Shown here: in pieces, positions 37,487 to 47,954 of the stretch
How positions within the stretch are numbered: position 1 is the stretch's first letter
Layout of the letters: each line of letters begins with the position of its first letter
NCBI RefSeq assembly: GCF_021012795.1
Contig: NZ_VFYU01000032.1
Location: forward strand, 1 to 64,000
Direction of reading: 5' to 3'
DNA from: Psychrobacter sp. I-STPA10
GTDB lineage: Bacteria; Pseudomonadota; Gammaproteobacteria; Pseudomonadales; Moraxellaceae
DNA length: 64,000 nt
Translations under genes and position numbers: made by a program
The notes under the pieces: generated by a model
Told to the model about the DNA's origin: nothing
Databases searched by the model: none
Seen by the model: the letters and a program-made list of their open reading frames with translations, nothing else

Positions 37487-37520
37487 TTTTCCTATAAAGA
37501 TAAAATTTCAACAGAATCTA
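37487..37520. mobile_element. Decayed end of the family B MITE
   Basis: Sequence from TTTTCCTATAAAGAT to TTTCAACAGAATCTA matches the right end of 7440-7639 at most positions. The rest of the element is not recognisable. Confidence 0.45.
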
Positions 37521-37777
37521 GTGTTGATTTTATAAATCTCCTTGTCATAATATGGGCAATTTTGCTAACTTCATGTTTATGTCTATTTATCAAACAGTTA
37601 AATAGCTAAAAAACATAGAAAAAATATATTAGCAAAACTGATAGTTATTGATCCCAGCATAAAGACTTTGTTAGTTAACCGATTTATTATCCTATTGGTT
37701 TTGTTAGCTAACTTAGCACTTTAGCAAGGATTCTATCAGCATTCGATCTATTTTCTATTCAAAAAAAGGACTTTATT

Positions 37778-39733
37778 ATGAAAACCTTTCCACATAGTGC
37801 TGAGTTTGCAGCACAAGCCAACGCCACGCCAGAATCCTATCGCAATACTTATCAAGAATCCGTCTCTAGCAGTGGTAATGAAGCGTTTTGGGCCAAACGA
37901 GCAGAGCTGATAGATTGGATAAAAAAACCGACTAAAATCAAAAATGTAAACTATGATTTAGATAATTTTAGTATTAAGTGGTTTGAAGATGGTGAACTGA
38001 ATGTATCTGTAAACTGTCTGGATCGTCATCTAAAAGATAATCCTTATAAACCTGCCATCATCTGGGAAGGTGATCACCCCTCTGAGCATAAGATCATCTC
38101 TTATAAAGAGCTGCATGCTGAAGTTTGTCGTTTGGGTAATGCCATGCGTAAAATGGGCATTAAAAAAGGTGACCGAGTCACTTTATATATGCCAATGATT
38201 CCAGAGGCATTAGCTTCTATGTTGGCGTGTGCACGTATTGGTGCTGTGCATTCAGTAGTGTTTGGTGGATTTTCAGCCGATAGTTTGGCAAGTCGTTTGA
38301 TTGATAGCCAATCTAAATTGGTTATTACTGCTGATGAAGGTATCCGTGGTGGTAAACACACACCACTTAAAGCCAATGTGGATCGTGCGCTTGATGTCGA
38401 TGGGACAGAGTGTGTGGAAAAAGTTATCGTGGTGCATCGTACAGGTACATCAATCCCAATGAGTGGTCGCCGTGATGTGTGGTATCACACGGTGATAGAT
38501 ACTGCCAATGAAGACTGTCCACCAGAGCCAATGAATGCTGAAGATCCTTTATTCTTACTATATACCTCTGGCTCAACAGGTAAGCCAAAAGGGGTGTTAC
38601 ACAGCACAGGTGGTTATTTGACTTATGCATTGTCTACCTTTAGAGATGTATTTGATATCAAAGATGATGATGTATTTTGGTGTACCGCAGATGTGGGTTG
38701 GATTACAGGTCATAGCTATGTGACGTATGCACCACTAGCAAATGGTACGACCACAGTGGTATTTGAAGGTGTACCACAATATCCAACTTGGGCACGTATT
38801 GGACAAATTATTGATAAACATGATATCAGTATTTTATATACTGCACCGACTGCTATTCGTGCAATGATGAAAGAAGGCGATGCCTACGTGCGTGAGTCCA
38901 ATCGCTCTAGCTTACGCTTATTGGGATCAGTGGGTGAGCCAATCAATCCAGAAGCATGGGATTGGTATTATCATGTTGTTGGTGAAGGTCGTTGTCCAAT
39001 CGTGGATACATGGTGGCAGACAGAAACGGGTGGTATATTAATGACCCCAATCCCAAATGCGGTTGATTTAAAACCAGGTGCTGCGATGACGCCGCTTTAT
39101 GGTATCAAACCTGCCATTGTTGATCCTGAAGGTAATGAGATTGAAGGACCTTGTGAAGGTAATTTAATTATCAAAGATAGCTGGCCAGGACAGATGCGTA
39201 CCATTTATGGTGATCATAAACGCTTCTTAGAAACCTATTTTAGTACTTATCCCGGTAGCTATTTTACTGGTGATGGGGCAATGCGTGATGAAGACGGGCA
39301 TTATTGGATTACTGGTCGTGTTGATGATGTATTAAACGTTTCAGGACACCGTTTGGGTACAGCAGAGATTGAAAGTGCATTGGTGGCACACCCTGCAACT
39401 GCTGAGGCAGCGATTGTCGGTATGCCACATGAGGTTAAAGGGCAGGGTGTTTGTGCTTATATCATCTTAAAGGCAGGTGAGGAAGTGACAGAGAACCTTA
39501 AAGGTGAGCTAAGTCGTCATGTTCGTGCTGAGATTGGTCCTATTGCCAACCTTGATGCCATTCATATCGTTGATGCTTTACCAAAAACACGCTCAGGAAA
39601 GATCATGCGTCGTATTCTACGTAAGCTGGCGGCAGGTGAGTTTGATGGTTTAGGTGATACCTCAACACTAGCCGATGCGGAAGTGATTGATGACTTAATT
39701 GCTGTGGTCAAAGCAGATTCAGCTAAGGGTTAA
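37778..39733 (+). CDS. acs: Acetyl-CoA synthetase (AMP-forming)
   Basis: 651 residues, as in E. coli Acs. It activates acetate to acetyl-CoA through acetyl-AMP. Motifs: [13 protein letters not shown] (P-loop-like A3), [15 protein letters not shown], the hinge TGRVDDV and Lys608 in [11 protein letters not shown], the lysine that is acetylated to shut the enzyme off in other bacteria. AAAGGA precedes the ATG. It has its own bidirectional terminator. The CBS/DUF294 and exonuclease genes often found near acs in this family are 25 kb away. Confidence 0.96.
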   Translation: MKTFPHSAEFAAQANATPESYRNTYQESVSSSGNEAFWAKRAELIDWIKKPTKIKNVNYDLDNFSIKWFEDGELNVSVNCLDRHLKDNPYKPAIIWEGDHPSEHKIISYKELHAEVCRLGNAMRKMGIKKGDRVTLYMPMIPEALASMLACARIGAVHSVVFGGFSADSLASRLIDSQSKLVITADEGIRGGKHTPLKANVDRALDVDGTECVEKVIVVHRTGTSIPMSGRRDVWYHTVIDTANEDCPPEPMNAEDPLFLLYTSGSTGKPKGVLHSTGGYLTYALSTFRDVFDIKDDDVFWCTADVGWITGHSYVTYAPLANGTTTVVFEGVPQYPTWARIGQIIDKHDISILYTAPTAIRAMMKEGDAYVRESNRSSLRLLGSVGEPINPEAWDWYYHVVGEGRCPIVDTWWQTETGGILMTPIPNAVDLKPGAAMTPLYGIKPAIVDPEGNEIEGPCEGNLIIKDSWPGQMRTIYGDHKRFLETYFSTYPGSYFTGDGAMRDEDGHYWITGRVDDVLNVSGHRLGTAEIESALVAHPATAEAAIVGMPHEVKGQGVCAYIILKAGEEVTENLKGELSRHVRAEIGPIANLDAIHIVDALPKTRSGKIMRRILRKLAAGEFDGLGDTSTLADAEVIDDLIAVVKADSAKG

Positions 39734-39790
39734 TATCCTTAAGCAGATAGCCAATAATTAACCGCTTAAGTTTAAGTTTGTATCGTAGAA

Positions 39791-39828
39791 AAAAACCCCA
39801 TTCGCTCAATAGAGTGAATGGGGTTTTT
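39791..39828. terminator. Bidirectional terminator between acs and clpX
   Basis: AAAAACCCCATTCGCTC pairs with GAGTGAATGGGGTTTTT (one G-U pair) around AATA, flanked by A and T tracts on the two sides. Confidence 0.9.
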
Positions 39829-39924
39829 GTTAGTCTTTAAACTTTTTAAAAGAAGCAACAAAGTATAAACCTCATTGCCTTTTGATGTGATAAAAAATGA
39901 TATGATAAAAAAATTTGGTTAAAG

Positions 39925-41202
39925 TTAGCTCATTTCAGGCGTTTTGCCTTCATTAATTACTTCTTCTGTCACCACGACTTTTTTGATGTCTTGCATAGAT
40001 GGCAGCTCATACATGGTTTCAAGTAGGGCGTTTTCGACGATAGAGCGTAGTCCACGTGCACCTGTTTTACGCTCCATGGCTTTTTTGGCGATGGCATCGA
40101 GTGCCCCTTCGGTAAAGCTGATTTCTGCACCTTCCATATCAAAAAGATACTGATATTGTTTGACCAGTGCATTTTTGGGTTCGGTTAAGATTTGCATCAA
40201 TGCCGCTTCATCAAGCTCTTCTAAAGAAGCAATAACGGGTAAACGTCCGATCAGCTCAGGAATCAAACCAAATTTAATCAAATCTTCTGGTTCTACTTCT
40301 TTAAATAGTTCCGTCAGTTGGCGAGAATCTTCTTTCGATTTAACATCGGCATTAAAACCAATGCCTGTTTTTTCGGTACGCTGCTGAATAACTTTATCCA
40401 GCCCTGCAAATGCGCCACCAACAATAATCAAAATATTACTGGTATCGACTTGGATAAGTTCTTGCTGTGGGTGTTTGCGTCCACCATGTGGCGGAATGGC
40501 TGCGACTGTACCTTCGATAAGTTTGAGTAAGGCTTGTTGTACCCCTTCACCCGATACATCACGGGTAATGGACATGTTTTCACCTTTTTTGCTAATTTTA
40601 TCAATCTCATCGATATAAATAATGCCTTGTTCTGCTTTACTAACATCATAGTCAGAGGCTTGTAGTAGCTTTTGTACGATGTTTTCAACATCTTCACCCA
40701 CATAGCCCGCTTCGGTTAATGTGGTGGCATCTGCCATAGCAAAAGGCACATCAAGCAGACGTGCTAAGGTCTGTGCCAGTAGGGTTTTACCTGATCCCGT
40801 AGGACCAATGAGCAAAATATTACTTTTTGCCAACTCTACCATGGCATCATCTGCACCAATTTTTGCTTGTTTTTTATCTTGTGCCAGTTTTTGACTTACT
40901 TTTAGGCGTTTGTAATGGTTATAGACAGCGACTGCCAGAGCTTTTTTTGCAGTATTTTGTCCAATGACATACTCATCTAAATGGGCACGGATCTCTTTTG
41001 GTGTGGGTAGTTTTTTATTGACCCAAGAGGTATCAATGTCATCATCATCTATTGCAGAGTGGGTATCTCCTTCTGCAATCAGATCAGTACATAGTTCAAT
41101 ACATTCATTACAAATATTGGCATCTTCTGCGGCGATTAATTGATCGACATCATCTTTTGATTTACCACAAAATGAGCATTGTGGCGTTTTATTTTTTGCC
41201 AT
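39925..41202 (-). CDS. clpX: ATP-dependent Clp protease ATP-binding subunit ClpX
   Basis: 425 residues. AAA+ unfoldase that feeds substrates to ClpP. The N-terminal C4 zinc domain has Cys9, Cys12, Cys31 and Cys34; Walker A is GPTGSGKT (133-140); Walker B is [10 protein letters not shown]; the ClpP-contact loop shows IGF; sensor residues lie near GARGLRS. The ATG is used because AGGAG is 8 bases upstream; a GTG three codons earlier overlaps that spacing. It follows clpP by 74 bp in the standard order. Confidence 0.97.
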   Translation of the reverse strand: MAKNKTPQCSFCGKSKDDVDQLIAAEDANICNECIELCTDLIAEGDTHSAIDDDDIDTSWVNKKLPTPKEIRAHLDEYVIGQNTAKKALAVAVYNHYKRLKVSQKLAQDKKQAKIGADDAMVELAKSNILLIGPTGSGKTLLAQTLARLLDVPFAMADATTLTEAGYVGEDVENIVQKLLQASDYDVSKAEQGIIYIDEIDKISKKGENMSITRDVSGEGVQQALLKLIEGTVAAIPPHGGRKHPQQELIQVDTSNILIIVGGAFAGLDKVIQQRTEKTGIGFNADVKSKEDSRQLTELFKEVEPEDLIKFGLIPELIGRLPVIASLEELDEAALMQILTEPKNALVKQYQYLFDMEGAEISFTEGALDAIAKKAMERKTGARGLRSIVENALLETMYELPSMQDIKKVVVTEEVINEGKTPEMS

Positions 41203-41276
41203 AAAAGGCACTCCTAAAAATCGGGGTTGGCTATTGATTTGGTAGCATTATTATCACAATGAGCTATCAGACTTAT

Positions 41277-41954
41277 TTATGATGCTTCTGGGCGGCGTTC
41301 AAGCACTTCATCAACTAAGCCATATTCTTTGGCTTCTTGAGCATCTAGCCAATAATCACGTTCGACATCACGAGCAATTTTTTCTAGTGGTTGTCCAGTA
41401 CGTTCTGACAAAATACGATTGAGACGGTCACGAATTTTTAGGATTTCACGGGCATTAATTTCAATGTCAGTTGCTTGACCTTGAGCGCCGCCAGAAGGTT
41501 GATGAATCATCACACGTGAGTTTGCCAAGGCATAGCGTTTGCCTTTTTGTCCTGCTGCTAGTAGGAATGAACCCATGCTATAAGCACCACCCATACAGAT
41601 GGTAGAGACTTCTGGTTTGATAAAGTTCATGGTATCAAATACCGCCAGACCTGCGCTGACTGAGCCACCAGGTGAGTTGATATATAGATGAATGTCTTTG
41701 TCAGGATTTTCTGCTTCTAAAAATAGCATTTGAGCGACAATAAGATTTGCCATATTATCTTCAACTTGTCCTGTCAAAAAGATAACTCGTTCACGTAGTA
41801 GACGTGAGAAAATATCAAATGAGCGTTCGCCACGGGCAGATTGTTCAACAACCATAGGCACAAGTGCGCTTTGGGGTGTATTGGTGATATGTTGCTGTGC
41901 GCTCATTACCATGTCAAAGTAAGGATTATGGGTTATACGGTCATGATCGGTCAT
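41277..41954 (-). CDS. clpP: ATP-dependent Clp protease proteolytic subunit
   Basis: 225 residues. Serine protease of the ClpXP machine. The catalytic triad is Ser126 (GGAYSMGSF), His151 (MIHQPSGG) and Asp200 (ERDYW). The Ser loop GGAYSMG differs from the more usual GQAASMG, but the Ser is kept. The ATG giving MTDHDRI has AGGAAA upstream; an in-frame ATG at 41972 precedes that site. Upstream tig is separated by a terminator-like hairpin. Confidence 0.97.
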   Translation of the reverse strand: MTDHDRITHNPYFDMVMSAQQHITNTPQSALVPMVVEQSARGERSFDIFSRLLRERVIFLTGQVEDNMANLIVAQMLFLEAENPDKDIHLYINSPGGSVSAGLAVFDTMNFIKPEVSTICMGGAYSMGSFLLAAGQKGKRYALANSRVMIHQPSGGAQGQATDIEINAREILKIRDRLNRILSERTGQPLEKIARDVERDYWLDAQEAKEYGLVDEVLERRPEAS

Positions 41955-42180
41955 GGGGTTTCCTTTATTCATTATTCATTAAATAGCAAAAATAATTTTC
42001 GGATATATTCATTTTCATCACACGTTATTTGCATTGTTTTGTCTGCATTGTATTGTGTAAAGATGATGACATATCGTGATGGCATCAATAATGGGTTTAA
42101 TTGAGTCTATTGGGGTGTTTGATTCATATATCAAGATACGAATATGCAGCCATTATGCCAATAGTTATCGAGTTTGGTTA

Positions 42181-42213
42181 AACAAAAATGCCCCAACTAA
42201 TGATGTCAGGGCA
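42181..42213 (-). terminator. Probable terminator after tig
   Basis: On the reverse strand ATGCCC and GGGCAT form a 6-bp stem followed by TTTTTGTTT. It lies between tig and clpP and may only attenuate. Confidence 0.6.
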
Positions 42214-42294
42214 TAGTATTTAGCAATAATATTCAACAACAGTTGATTAATGGTTTATTAACATAGGGTGATAGTCACCACTATTATCAATAAG

Positions 42295-43632
42295 TTATAC
42301 CATTTGTTGTTGCTGTGCTGCTAATAGATCCTGATAGCTGACATCTTTATCAGTGACATTTGCTTGTTCTAAAATATAGTCGACAACTTGGTCTTCTAGA
42401 ACCACTGATTCAATATTGGCACGTTGTTGTTTGTCATTGGTATAGTATTCGATGACCTCTTCTGGATCTTCGTAATTCTCTGCTGCTTCTTTGATGTAAG
42501 TAGTCACACGCTCTTGATCCACTTCCATGTTTTGAGCTTCAATCAAACGTGACACAATGATACCTAAGCGAGCAGCACGTAGTGCTTGTTCTTCAAATAG
42601 CTCATCTGGCAGCATGTCTTTGTTGAAGTTATCTGGGTTTGCACCAAACTGTTGTGCAAAGCGTTGCATCATCATATTACGTTGACGGTCAATTTCTTGC
42701 TCTAGCATGGCTGCTGGTACTTCAAACTCATTTTTTTCAAGTAGTGCTTCAAAGGCAGCTTGTTTTACTTGATTGCGTGCAGCATTTTTGATTTCACGTT
42801 CCATATTTTTGCGAACATCAGTTTTTAGCTGCTCAAGACCACCTTCTTTTACTCCAAATAGCTCAAAGAATGCTTCATCTAGTTCAGGTAGCTGTGCTGC
42901 TTCAACTTTTTTGACATTAATTTTAAACTGAGCTTCTTTACCTGCTAGGTTTTCGGCTTGATAATCTTCTGGGAAAGTCACATCGATGGTTTTTTCTTCA
43001 CCAGCTTTTAGACCTTTGATGCCATCTTCAAAACCAGGAATCATCTGATTGCTACCAAGGACTAATTTGAAGTCTTCACTGCTACCACCTTCAAATTTTT
43101 CACCATCAATGCTACCTTCAAAGTCAAAGGTCACTTGATCACCATCGTCAGCTACGTCTTCTTTTTCGACAAATTCTTGACGCTGTTTGCGTAAGTTTTC
43201 AATCATGGTATCAACGTCTTCATCTTTTACTTCAGCTAATTGACGTTCTACTTCGATTTCATTCACGCCTTGTACTTCTATTTCTGGGAAGATTTCTACT
43301 GTGGCTTGATAAACTAAGAAGTCATCTTCTAGTTTTACATCATCAATATTTGGCATACCAACAGCGCGCACATCTTCTTCACGAATGGCTTCAAAGACTG
43401 TATCACGAATGACATCGTTAATCACTTCTTGTTGGATACCAGCACCATATTGGGCACGGACATGTGACATTGGAACTTTTCCTTTACGGAAACCATCAAT
43501 TTTTGCTGTTTTTGCAACTTGACGGATACGGCCTTCAACTTTGTTTTGAATCTTTTCGACAGGTACTTTAACTGTCAATTGGGTTTGATTATCAGACACT
43601 TTATTGGTCGTGACTTGTAGATCTGTTGCCAT
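42295..43632 (-). CDS. tig: Trigger factor, ribosome-bound chaperone and prolyl isomerase
   Basis: 445 residues. Ribosome-binding N-domain with the signature [17 protein letters not shown] (near 48-64), an FKBP-type PPIase domain (~160-245: [17 protein letters not shown]) and a helical C-domain with a Gln-rich end (AAQQQQMV). It binds nascent chains at the tunnel exit. It heads the tig-clpP-clpX region. Confidence 0.97.
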   Translation of the reverse strand: MATDLQVTTNKVSDNQTQLTVKVPVEKIQNKVEGRIRQVAKTAKIDGFRKGKVPMSHVRAQYGAGIQQEVINDVIRDTVFEAIREEDVRAVGMPNIDDVKLEDDFLVYQATVEIFPEIEVQGVNEIEVERQLAEVKDEDVDTMIENLRKQRQEFVEKEDVADDGDQVTFDFEGSIDGEKFEGGSSEDFKLVLGSNQMIPGFEDGIKGLKAGEEKTIDVTFPEDYQAENLAGKEAQFKINVKKVEAAQLPELDEAFFELFGVKEGGLEQLKTDVRKNMEREIKNAARNQVKQAAFEALLEKNEFEVPAAMLEQEIDRQRNMMMQRFAQQFGANPDNFNKDMLPDELFEEQALRAARLGIIVSRLIEAQNMEVDQERVTTYIKEAAENYEDPEEVIEYYTNDKQQRANIESVVLEDQVVDYILEQANVTDKDVSYQDLLAAQQQQMV

Positions 43633-44001
43633 GTTTGTTACACCTTGTTTTGTTAAATAATTAAACGACTATCGCTAAACGAAAGGGGATTGCTATGGTT
43701 GGCAATCATGCTGCCAATAAATACTCAGATAATACAGCATTGATTGTCCACCTCATCTAGGTATCTAATCTAGGGTATCTAGGGAAAATCACCAGATAAA
43801 CGATATAACCATTGACCATATATTAGATAAATTACATATAAGGGTCTTACAATAAAATTTTAAAAGTAGAACAGTATAGTCTATCTGACTATTAAAGTAA
43901 AAACTATCATTACATTGGCATAAAACATCGGTAGCAAAATATCGTGATAAATACTTTGTAGTCTGTCATTAAGTTAAGGTGAAAATATTGAATCTAATCC
44001 A
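43633..44001. other. Intergenic region between rdgB and tig
   Basis: 369 bp, AT-rich, presumably carrying the tig promoter. No gene, hairpin terminator or repeat is convincing. Confidence 0.35.
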
Positions 44002-44634
44002 TTACGCATTAAGCAGTTGCTTCAGTAATGTGTGCATGGCTTGCCCACGATGACTGATACTATTTTTGTGCTGAGAGGATAATTCTGCGGCACTTTTTTG
44101 TAGCTCAGGTAGCCAAAATAAAGGGTCATAGCCAAAGCCATTGTCACCTTTAGGAGCGGCTAAAATCTCGCCTTGCCAAAGTCCTTGAGCAATGATGGGA
44201 AGAGGGTCATCGGCATGTTGTACTAGGGCTAATACACAGACAAAGTGACCAATAATAGGGGTGTCTGAATGTGCCTCTCGATAGGGTTGTAAGGTTTGTA
44301 TCAGTTTAGCATTATTGTTTTGGGCGTTGCCATGTTCACCTGCATAGCGTGCTGAGTAGATACCAGGGGCATTATTTAAGATGGGTACACATAAGCCTGA
44401 GTCATCGGCAATGGCTGGCAGACCACTGATACGGCTGGCATGGCGGGCTTTAATAATGGCATTTTCAACAAAGCTTAAACCATCTTCAATGGCATCAGAG
44501 ATATCGAGTTGTTTTTGTGGAATTACTTCGATATCAAGATTGGCGTCTGTAAATAAATTACGAAACTCGGCAAGTTTGCCTTGATTGTTGCTGGCTAAAA
44601 CCCAGCGTGGGTGTTGTAGAATGGTATGGGTCAT
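44002..44634 (-). CDS. rdgB: XTP/dITP diphosphatase (RdgB/HAM1)
   Basis: 210 residues. It hydrolyses non-canonical purine triphosphates (dITP, XTP) so they are not put into DNA. Motifs: LASNNQGKLAEF (substrate and phosphate loop), ADDSGLCVP (metal), GIYSARYAGE and GYDPLFWLPE; the C-terminal SHRGQA is also typical. The start MTHTILQ has AGGTAA upstream; an in-frame ATG at 44655 would place the ribosome site inside the gene. Confidence 0.95.
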   Translation of the reverse strand: MTHTILQHPRWVLASNNQGKLAEFRNLFTDANLDIEVIPQKQLDISDAIEDGLSFVENAIIKARHASRISGLPAIADDSGLCVPILNNAPGIYSARYAGEHGNAQNNNAKLIQTLQPYREAHSDTPIIGHFVCVLALVQHADDPLPIIAQGLWQGEILAAPKGDNGFGYDPLFWLPELQKSAAELSSQHKNSISHRGQAMHTLLKQLLNA

Positions 44635-45151
44635 AAAATTACCTTTTATAAACAAGAATATTTTATAAATAAGGATAAACGATGAATCCTCAGTTATGAG
44701 GATGCAAGTTATTTCATCATAAAAAAGTAATGAGGCAGTGGTATTGATAATATGGTTTATGGGTATTTATTATCAATAATCCCAACATTATAAATATAAG
44801 ATTATCTGAAAAAACTTTAGTAATAACAATAAGTAACGGATATTTTATAGGATATTTGCTACACTGCTTGGCAAGTTGATTGAGGCATAGTTGTGAACTC
44901 AACATAATTGACCAAATGCTCAACGACAGTGCTTGTAAATAGTGTTGATAACTCATATATGAAACTTATGATAAACACCCATAATGCGTTTATAAGCTCA
45001 TATATTGACGGATTTTGTTTTTAAATGCACCGTTTTTAAGTACAAAGGTTTTAACTTTCAACAATCAATTAGCCAATTTGTCGTATTTTAGAGGTGTTAT
45101 TGAGTGTAATATCTCTCATAATACGGACGGACTAGCCAAGGATAATAAAAT
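44635..45151. other. Intergenic region between rdgB and sodB
   Basis: 517 bp between divergent genes, AT-rich, presumably with the sodB promoter. A 79-codon reverse frame (44717-44956) has no ribosome site or familiar motif and is not called. Confidence 0.35.
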
Positions 45152-45781
45152 ATGTCAAACATTACTTTACCTAATCTGCCTTATGCCAAAGATGCGCTAG
45201 AGCCTTATATCAGTGCAGAGACTCTAGAATTCCATCATGATAAGCACCATGCTGCTTATGTTAACAAACTTAATGAGTTGCTTCCAAACTCAGGCTTAGA
45301 AGATAAAACATTGGCTGAAATTATCAAAGCCACTGCTGTAGACGACAGCAAACAAACCATGTTTAATCAAGCTGCACAAGTATGGAACCATACTTTTTAT
45401 TGGAATTGCATGACCCCAGAAAATGGTGGTGGTGAAGCGACTGGTGAGCTAAAAGCGAAAATCGAAGAAGATTTTGGTAGCTATGAAAAATTCCGTGAAG
45501 AGTTTAAAAATGCCGCAACGTCACAATTCGGCTCAGGTTGGGCTTGGTTAGTTGCTGATAGTGAGGGTGGCAAGTTATCTATCATGAAAACTGCCAATGC
45601 AGACACCCCATTGGCGCATGGCAAAGTGGCTGTACTAACATGTGATGTGTGGGAACATGCTTACTACATTGATTATCGTAACCGCCGTCCAGATTATGTG
45701 GATACTTTCTTAGACAAGTTAGTAAACTGGGACTATGCCAATGCCAAGTACAAAGGTCAAGATGCAGGCGTAGAAGAGTAA
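45152..45781 (+). CDS. sodB: Iron superoxide dismutase
   Basis: 209 residues. It dismutates superoxide in the cytoplasm. Metal ligands: His28, His80, Asp165 and His169 (DVWEHAYY). Gln76 in the FNQAAQVWNHTFYWNC stretch and the overall match to E. coli SodB indicate the iron type. AAGGA precedes the ATG and a terminator follows. A nickel SOD gene lies 433 bp downstream, giving two unrelated SODs side by side. Confidence 0.95.
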   Translation: MSNITLPNLPYAKDALEPYISAETLEFHHDKHHAAYVNKLNELLPNSGLEDKTLAEIIKATAVDDSKQTMFNQAAQVWNHTFYWNCMTPENGGGEATGELKAKIEEDFGSYEKFREEFKNAATSQFGSGWAWLVADSEGGKLSIMKTANADTPLAHGKVAVLTCDVWEHAYYIDYRNRRPDYVDTFLDKLVNWDYANAKYKGQDAGVEE

Positions 45782-45830
45782 GCTTAAGCTAAGATGTTTA
45801 AGTTTTCATAATGTGCGATATGTCAATTGC

Positions 45831-45862
45831 AAAAAAGGATACCGTCAAGGTGTCCTTTTTTT
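45831..45862 (+). terminator. Rho-independent terminator of sodB
   Basis: AAAAAAGGATACC pairs with GGTGTCCTTTTTT (one G-U pair) around GTCAA. Confidence 0.88.
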
Positions 45863-46048
45863 ATGCCTGTTTTATGTGACATAAAAATATATGTATAAAA
45901 ACTACTCCTAGTCTCTTGATTAAAAAAGATGACCTACCCCATAAGCCTAAGATTTATTAGCATAATTGGTAAATTTTATTATAAAATTGAAACTATAAAA
46001 ATGAGTTCTATTTACATTTAGGTATTTTCACGTTATGGTTAGCAGGTC

Positions 46049-46082
46049 TTGGCACAACATTAACTATGATTCAATGTGCCAA
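46049..46082. promoter_or_regulatory. Inverted repeat upstream of sodN, possible operator
   Basis: TTGGCACA and TGTGCCAA form a perfect 8+8 inverted repeat with an 18-base spacer, 132 bp before sodN. Apart from this and the sodB terminator, the 432-bp gap 45782-46213 shows nothing. A metal or redox regulator site is only a suggestion. Confidence 0.35.
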
Positions 46083-46213
46083 ATGCGTTGAATATAACTG
46101 ATTAAATATAGATATAAAAATCGTCTATCTTAGCTGACTTTATGTAAGTATCTATTATTTATTAAGTTATTTAAGCAGTTATTGATGCTATTTACTTTCA
46201 CAAGGAGTTCGTT

Positions 46214-46702
46214 ATGTTACATAAACTACTACAAAAGATTGATCAAAAACACGCTTTTTCTCAAGTATCTGCTCATTGCGATATCCCTTGTGGTATCTAT
46301 GACAGCACCCCTGCACAGATTTTTGCGCTAAGTGTGTTACGTTATTGCCAACAAATTGATGGTTTGGGTGACAGCAAAGAAGACCAAGCCAAGCTAGTAC
46401 GTTTGGTTGCCGATAAAGAAAAACACGCTGAGTCTGTAAAACATGAAATCCGTGTCATTTGGGGTGATTATTTCAAAGGTGAGTTACTAGAAAAATATCC
46501 TAATATCCATGAGCTAACCCATAATATTATGATGGCAGGCTCTGCTGCTAAGCAAAGCGTTAGCGTGGAAAAAGCTCAAAAGCTTGTTGACTTGGTTAAT
46601 GAATTTGCAGAAATCTTTTGGGAAACCAAAGGTGTTGAGACGTATCGTGCCACTTGCCCTTATGAGCCAAAAGCTGAAACCGTTTATCCAAAATTGGGCT
46701 AA
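46214..46702 (+). CDS. sodN: Nickel superoxide dismutase precursor
   Basis: 162 residues. The nickel hook HCDIPCGIYD begins at residue 21, so cleavage after Ala20 would expose His1, Cys2 and Cys6 of the mature enzyme, which bind nickel. The four-helix remainder and mature length of ~142 residues fit the family. The 20-residue leader is a processing propeptide, not an export signal. AAGGAG precedes the ATG. A protease gene of the SodX kind follows at 46853. Confidence 0.93.
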   Translation: MLHKLLQKIDQKHAFSQVSAHCDIPCGIYDSTPAQIFALSVLRYCQQIDGLGDSKEDQAKLVRLVADKEKHAESVKHEIRVIWGDYFKGELLEKYPNIHELTHNIMMAGSAAKQSVSVEKAQKLVDLVNEFAEIFWETKGVETYRATCPYEPKAETVYPKLG

Positions 46703-46710
46703 ACTAATAT

Positions 46711-46814
46711 TAGACCCCTCCCAAACCCTCCCCTTGAGTTAAGGGGAGGGATTAAAAGCTGGTTCCTCCTACTTTTAAAGGAGAAGGGCAGGAGGGGGTT
46801 AAGTTGAGAGTAGC
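46711..46814. repeat. C/G-rich palindromic intergenic repeat between sodN and sodX
   Basis: A perfect inner hairpin CCCTCCCCTT-GAGTT-AAGGGGAGGG (46726-46750) lies inside an outer pairing of ACCCCTCC (46714) with GGAGGGGGT (46791). The end AAGTTGAGAGTAG recurs, inverted, at 59709-59815, so the two are related. It may act as a hairpin that sets sodN/sodX transcript ratio. Confidence 0.65.
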
Positions 46815-46852
46815 GTATAAATATACTTAACAAGATAACAAGAGAAAACTAC

Positions 46853-47191
46853 TTGTTTCGATTACGTATTTTAAAAGTCACTGGTAATAGTATGCACCCG
46901 ACCCTTGAGTCGGGTGCTTTTGTATTGGTGATGGGTTTTGTAGTCAATATCAAAAGGCTTGGGGTGCAGTGGCAACCATCGCTAAAAGTTGGTGATATTG
47001 TTGCAGTACGTCATTCACAGTATGGCGATATTATCAAACGTATTTGTCAGATAGAGTATGATGATAAACGTAGCATTACAGGGCTATATTTAGTAGGGGA
47101 TAACCCCAGTCACAGTGTTAGTACTGAGCAGATGGGGCTGGTAGAAGTGGAACAAGTGATTGGTAAGGTGGTGTGGTGGGTGAATGGTTGA
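46853..47191 (+). CDS. sodX: Nickel-SOD maturation protease (SodX-type, S24/S26 family)
   Basis: 112 residues, a small signal-peptidase-like protease. The Ser is in TGNSMHPTL (Ser13) and the Lys in GDIIKRI (Lys62), the Ser-Lys dyad; LVGDNPSHSV is the following conserved box. It should remove the SodN propeptide. The start is a TTG with AAGAG upstream; an in-frame stop at 46811 excludes much extension. There is only a short hydrophobic stretch, so it is probably cytoplasmic. It is separated from sodN by 150 bp containing a repeat. Confidence 0.88.
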   Translation: MFRLRILKVTGNSMHPTLESGAFVLVMGFVVNIKRLGVQWQPSLKVGDIVAVRHSQYGDIIKRICQIEYDDKRSITGLYLVGDNPSHSVSTEQMGLVEVEQVIGKVVWWVNG

Positions 47192-47304
47192 GAGTTTGTG
47201 TGGTTGGTTAATATTTATCTGTGCATTTGATTTACGATGATATGTGGATTATGCTAAGTTGAGTATCAATATTGGAGCAAAAGGGCATTATTAGGGAGGT
47301 TATT

Positions 47305-47541
47305 ATGACCACCATTACCATGGATTTACCTGATGAGCTGATTGAAAAAGCCAAACAACAAGGCGTGTTTAATGAGCAGGATTTAAGCAATGTATTAAAG
47401 GATTTTTTAGCCAGTCAGCTTGAGCAAGAACAGCCAGTAATTCCTAGAAGAATGGGTACATTAAAGGGAAAAATTACTGTGCCTGATGATTTTGATACAG
47501 CTTATGCTGATGAAATTGCTGAGTTGTTTGGTTGCAAATAA
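47305..47541 (+). CDS. VapB/DUF2281-like antitoxin
   Basis: 78 residues. N-terminal half MTTITMDLPDELIEKA resembles ribbon-helix-helix or Phd-like DNA-binding antitoxins; the C-terminal MGTLKGKITVPDDFD is the tail found in antitoxins that neutralise PIN toxins. GGAGGT is well spaced before the ATG. Its stop overlaps the next start by one base (TAATG), so translation is coupled. The module probably represses its own promoter, as is usual. The exact antitoxin family is uncertain. Confidence 0.8.
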   Translation: MTTITMDLPDELIEKAKQQGVFNEQDLSNVLKDFLASQLEQEQPVIPRRMGTLKGKITVPDDFDTAYADEIAELFGCK

Positions 47542-47939
47542 TGAAATATTTATTAGATACTCATGTGCTAATCTGGTTTTTAACACAAAACTGTAAACAA
47601 TTATCAGCACAAACACTAAAAATACTAAATGAGCCGAGTAACATACTTTATTTTAGTACAGCCAGTATTTGGGAAATGACGATTAAGGCAAGTTTGGATA
47701 AGCCCAATTTTCAATATGACCCAAAAATGATAGTTGATGAGTTATTAAATTTGGGATTTATTGAGATGAATATTTTGTTGCCTCATGTGCTTGATGTAGG
47801 TAACCTACCACAAATTCATCGTGACCCTTTTGATAGATTATTATTAGTACAGGCTAAAATAGAAGGTGTTAAATTATTAACGGCTGATAATCATATTGTT
47901 CAATATCAACAAAGTTATGTGATTGATGTAAGATGCTAA
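47541..47939 (+). CDS. VapC-like PIN-domain toxin
   Basis: 132 residues. PIN-fold ribonuclease with the acidic site Asp6 (YLLDTHVLIWFL), Glu45 (SIWEMTIK), Asp95/Asp98 (HRDPFDRLL) and Asp116 (TADNH). Such toxins cleave tRNA or rRNA when not bound by antitoxin; the target here cannot be told. It overlaps the antitoxin by one base. All active-site residues are present, so the pair looks functional. Confidence 0.88.
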   Translation: MKYLLDTHVLIWFLTQNCKQLSAQTLKILNEPSNILYFSTASIWEMTIKASLDKPNFQYDPKMIVDELLNLGFIEMNILLPHVLDVGNLPQIHRDPFDRLLLVQAKIEGVKLLTADNHIVQYQQSYVIDVRC

Positions 47940-47954
47940 TAGTTTCTGCTAAAA

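Larger units (their letters stand above)
37022..37777. other. Long intergenic region upstream of acs
   Basis: 756 bp between divergent genes, AT-rich. It contains a stem-loop at 37301-37337 and a decayed end of the family B MITE at 37487-37520. It presumably holds the acs promoter; no gene is supportable. Confidence 0.4.

Noticed and set aside
44717..44956. 79-codon reverse frame between rdgB and sodB
   Set aside because: No ribosome site, no family motif, and it lies in AT-rich promoter DNA.
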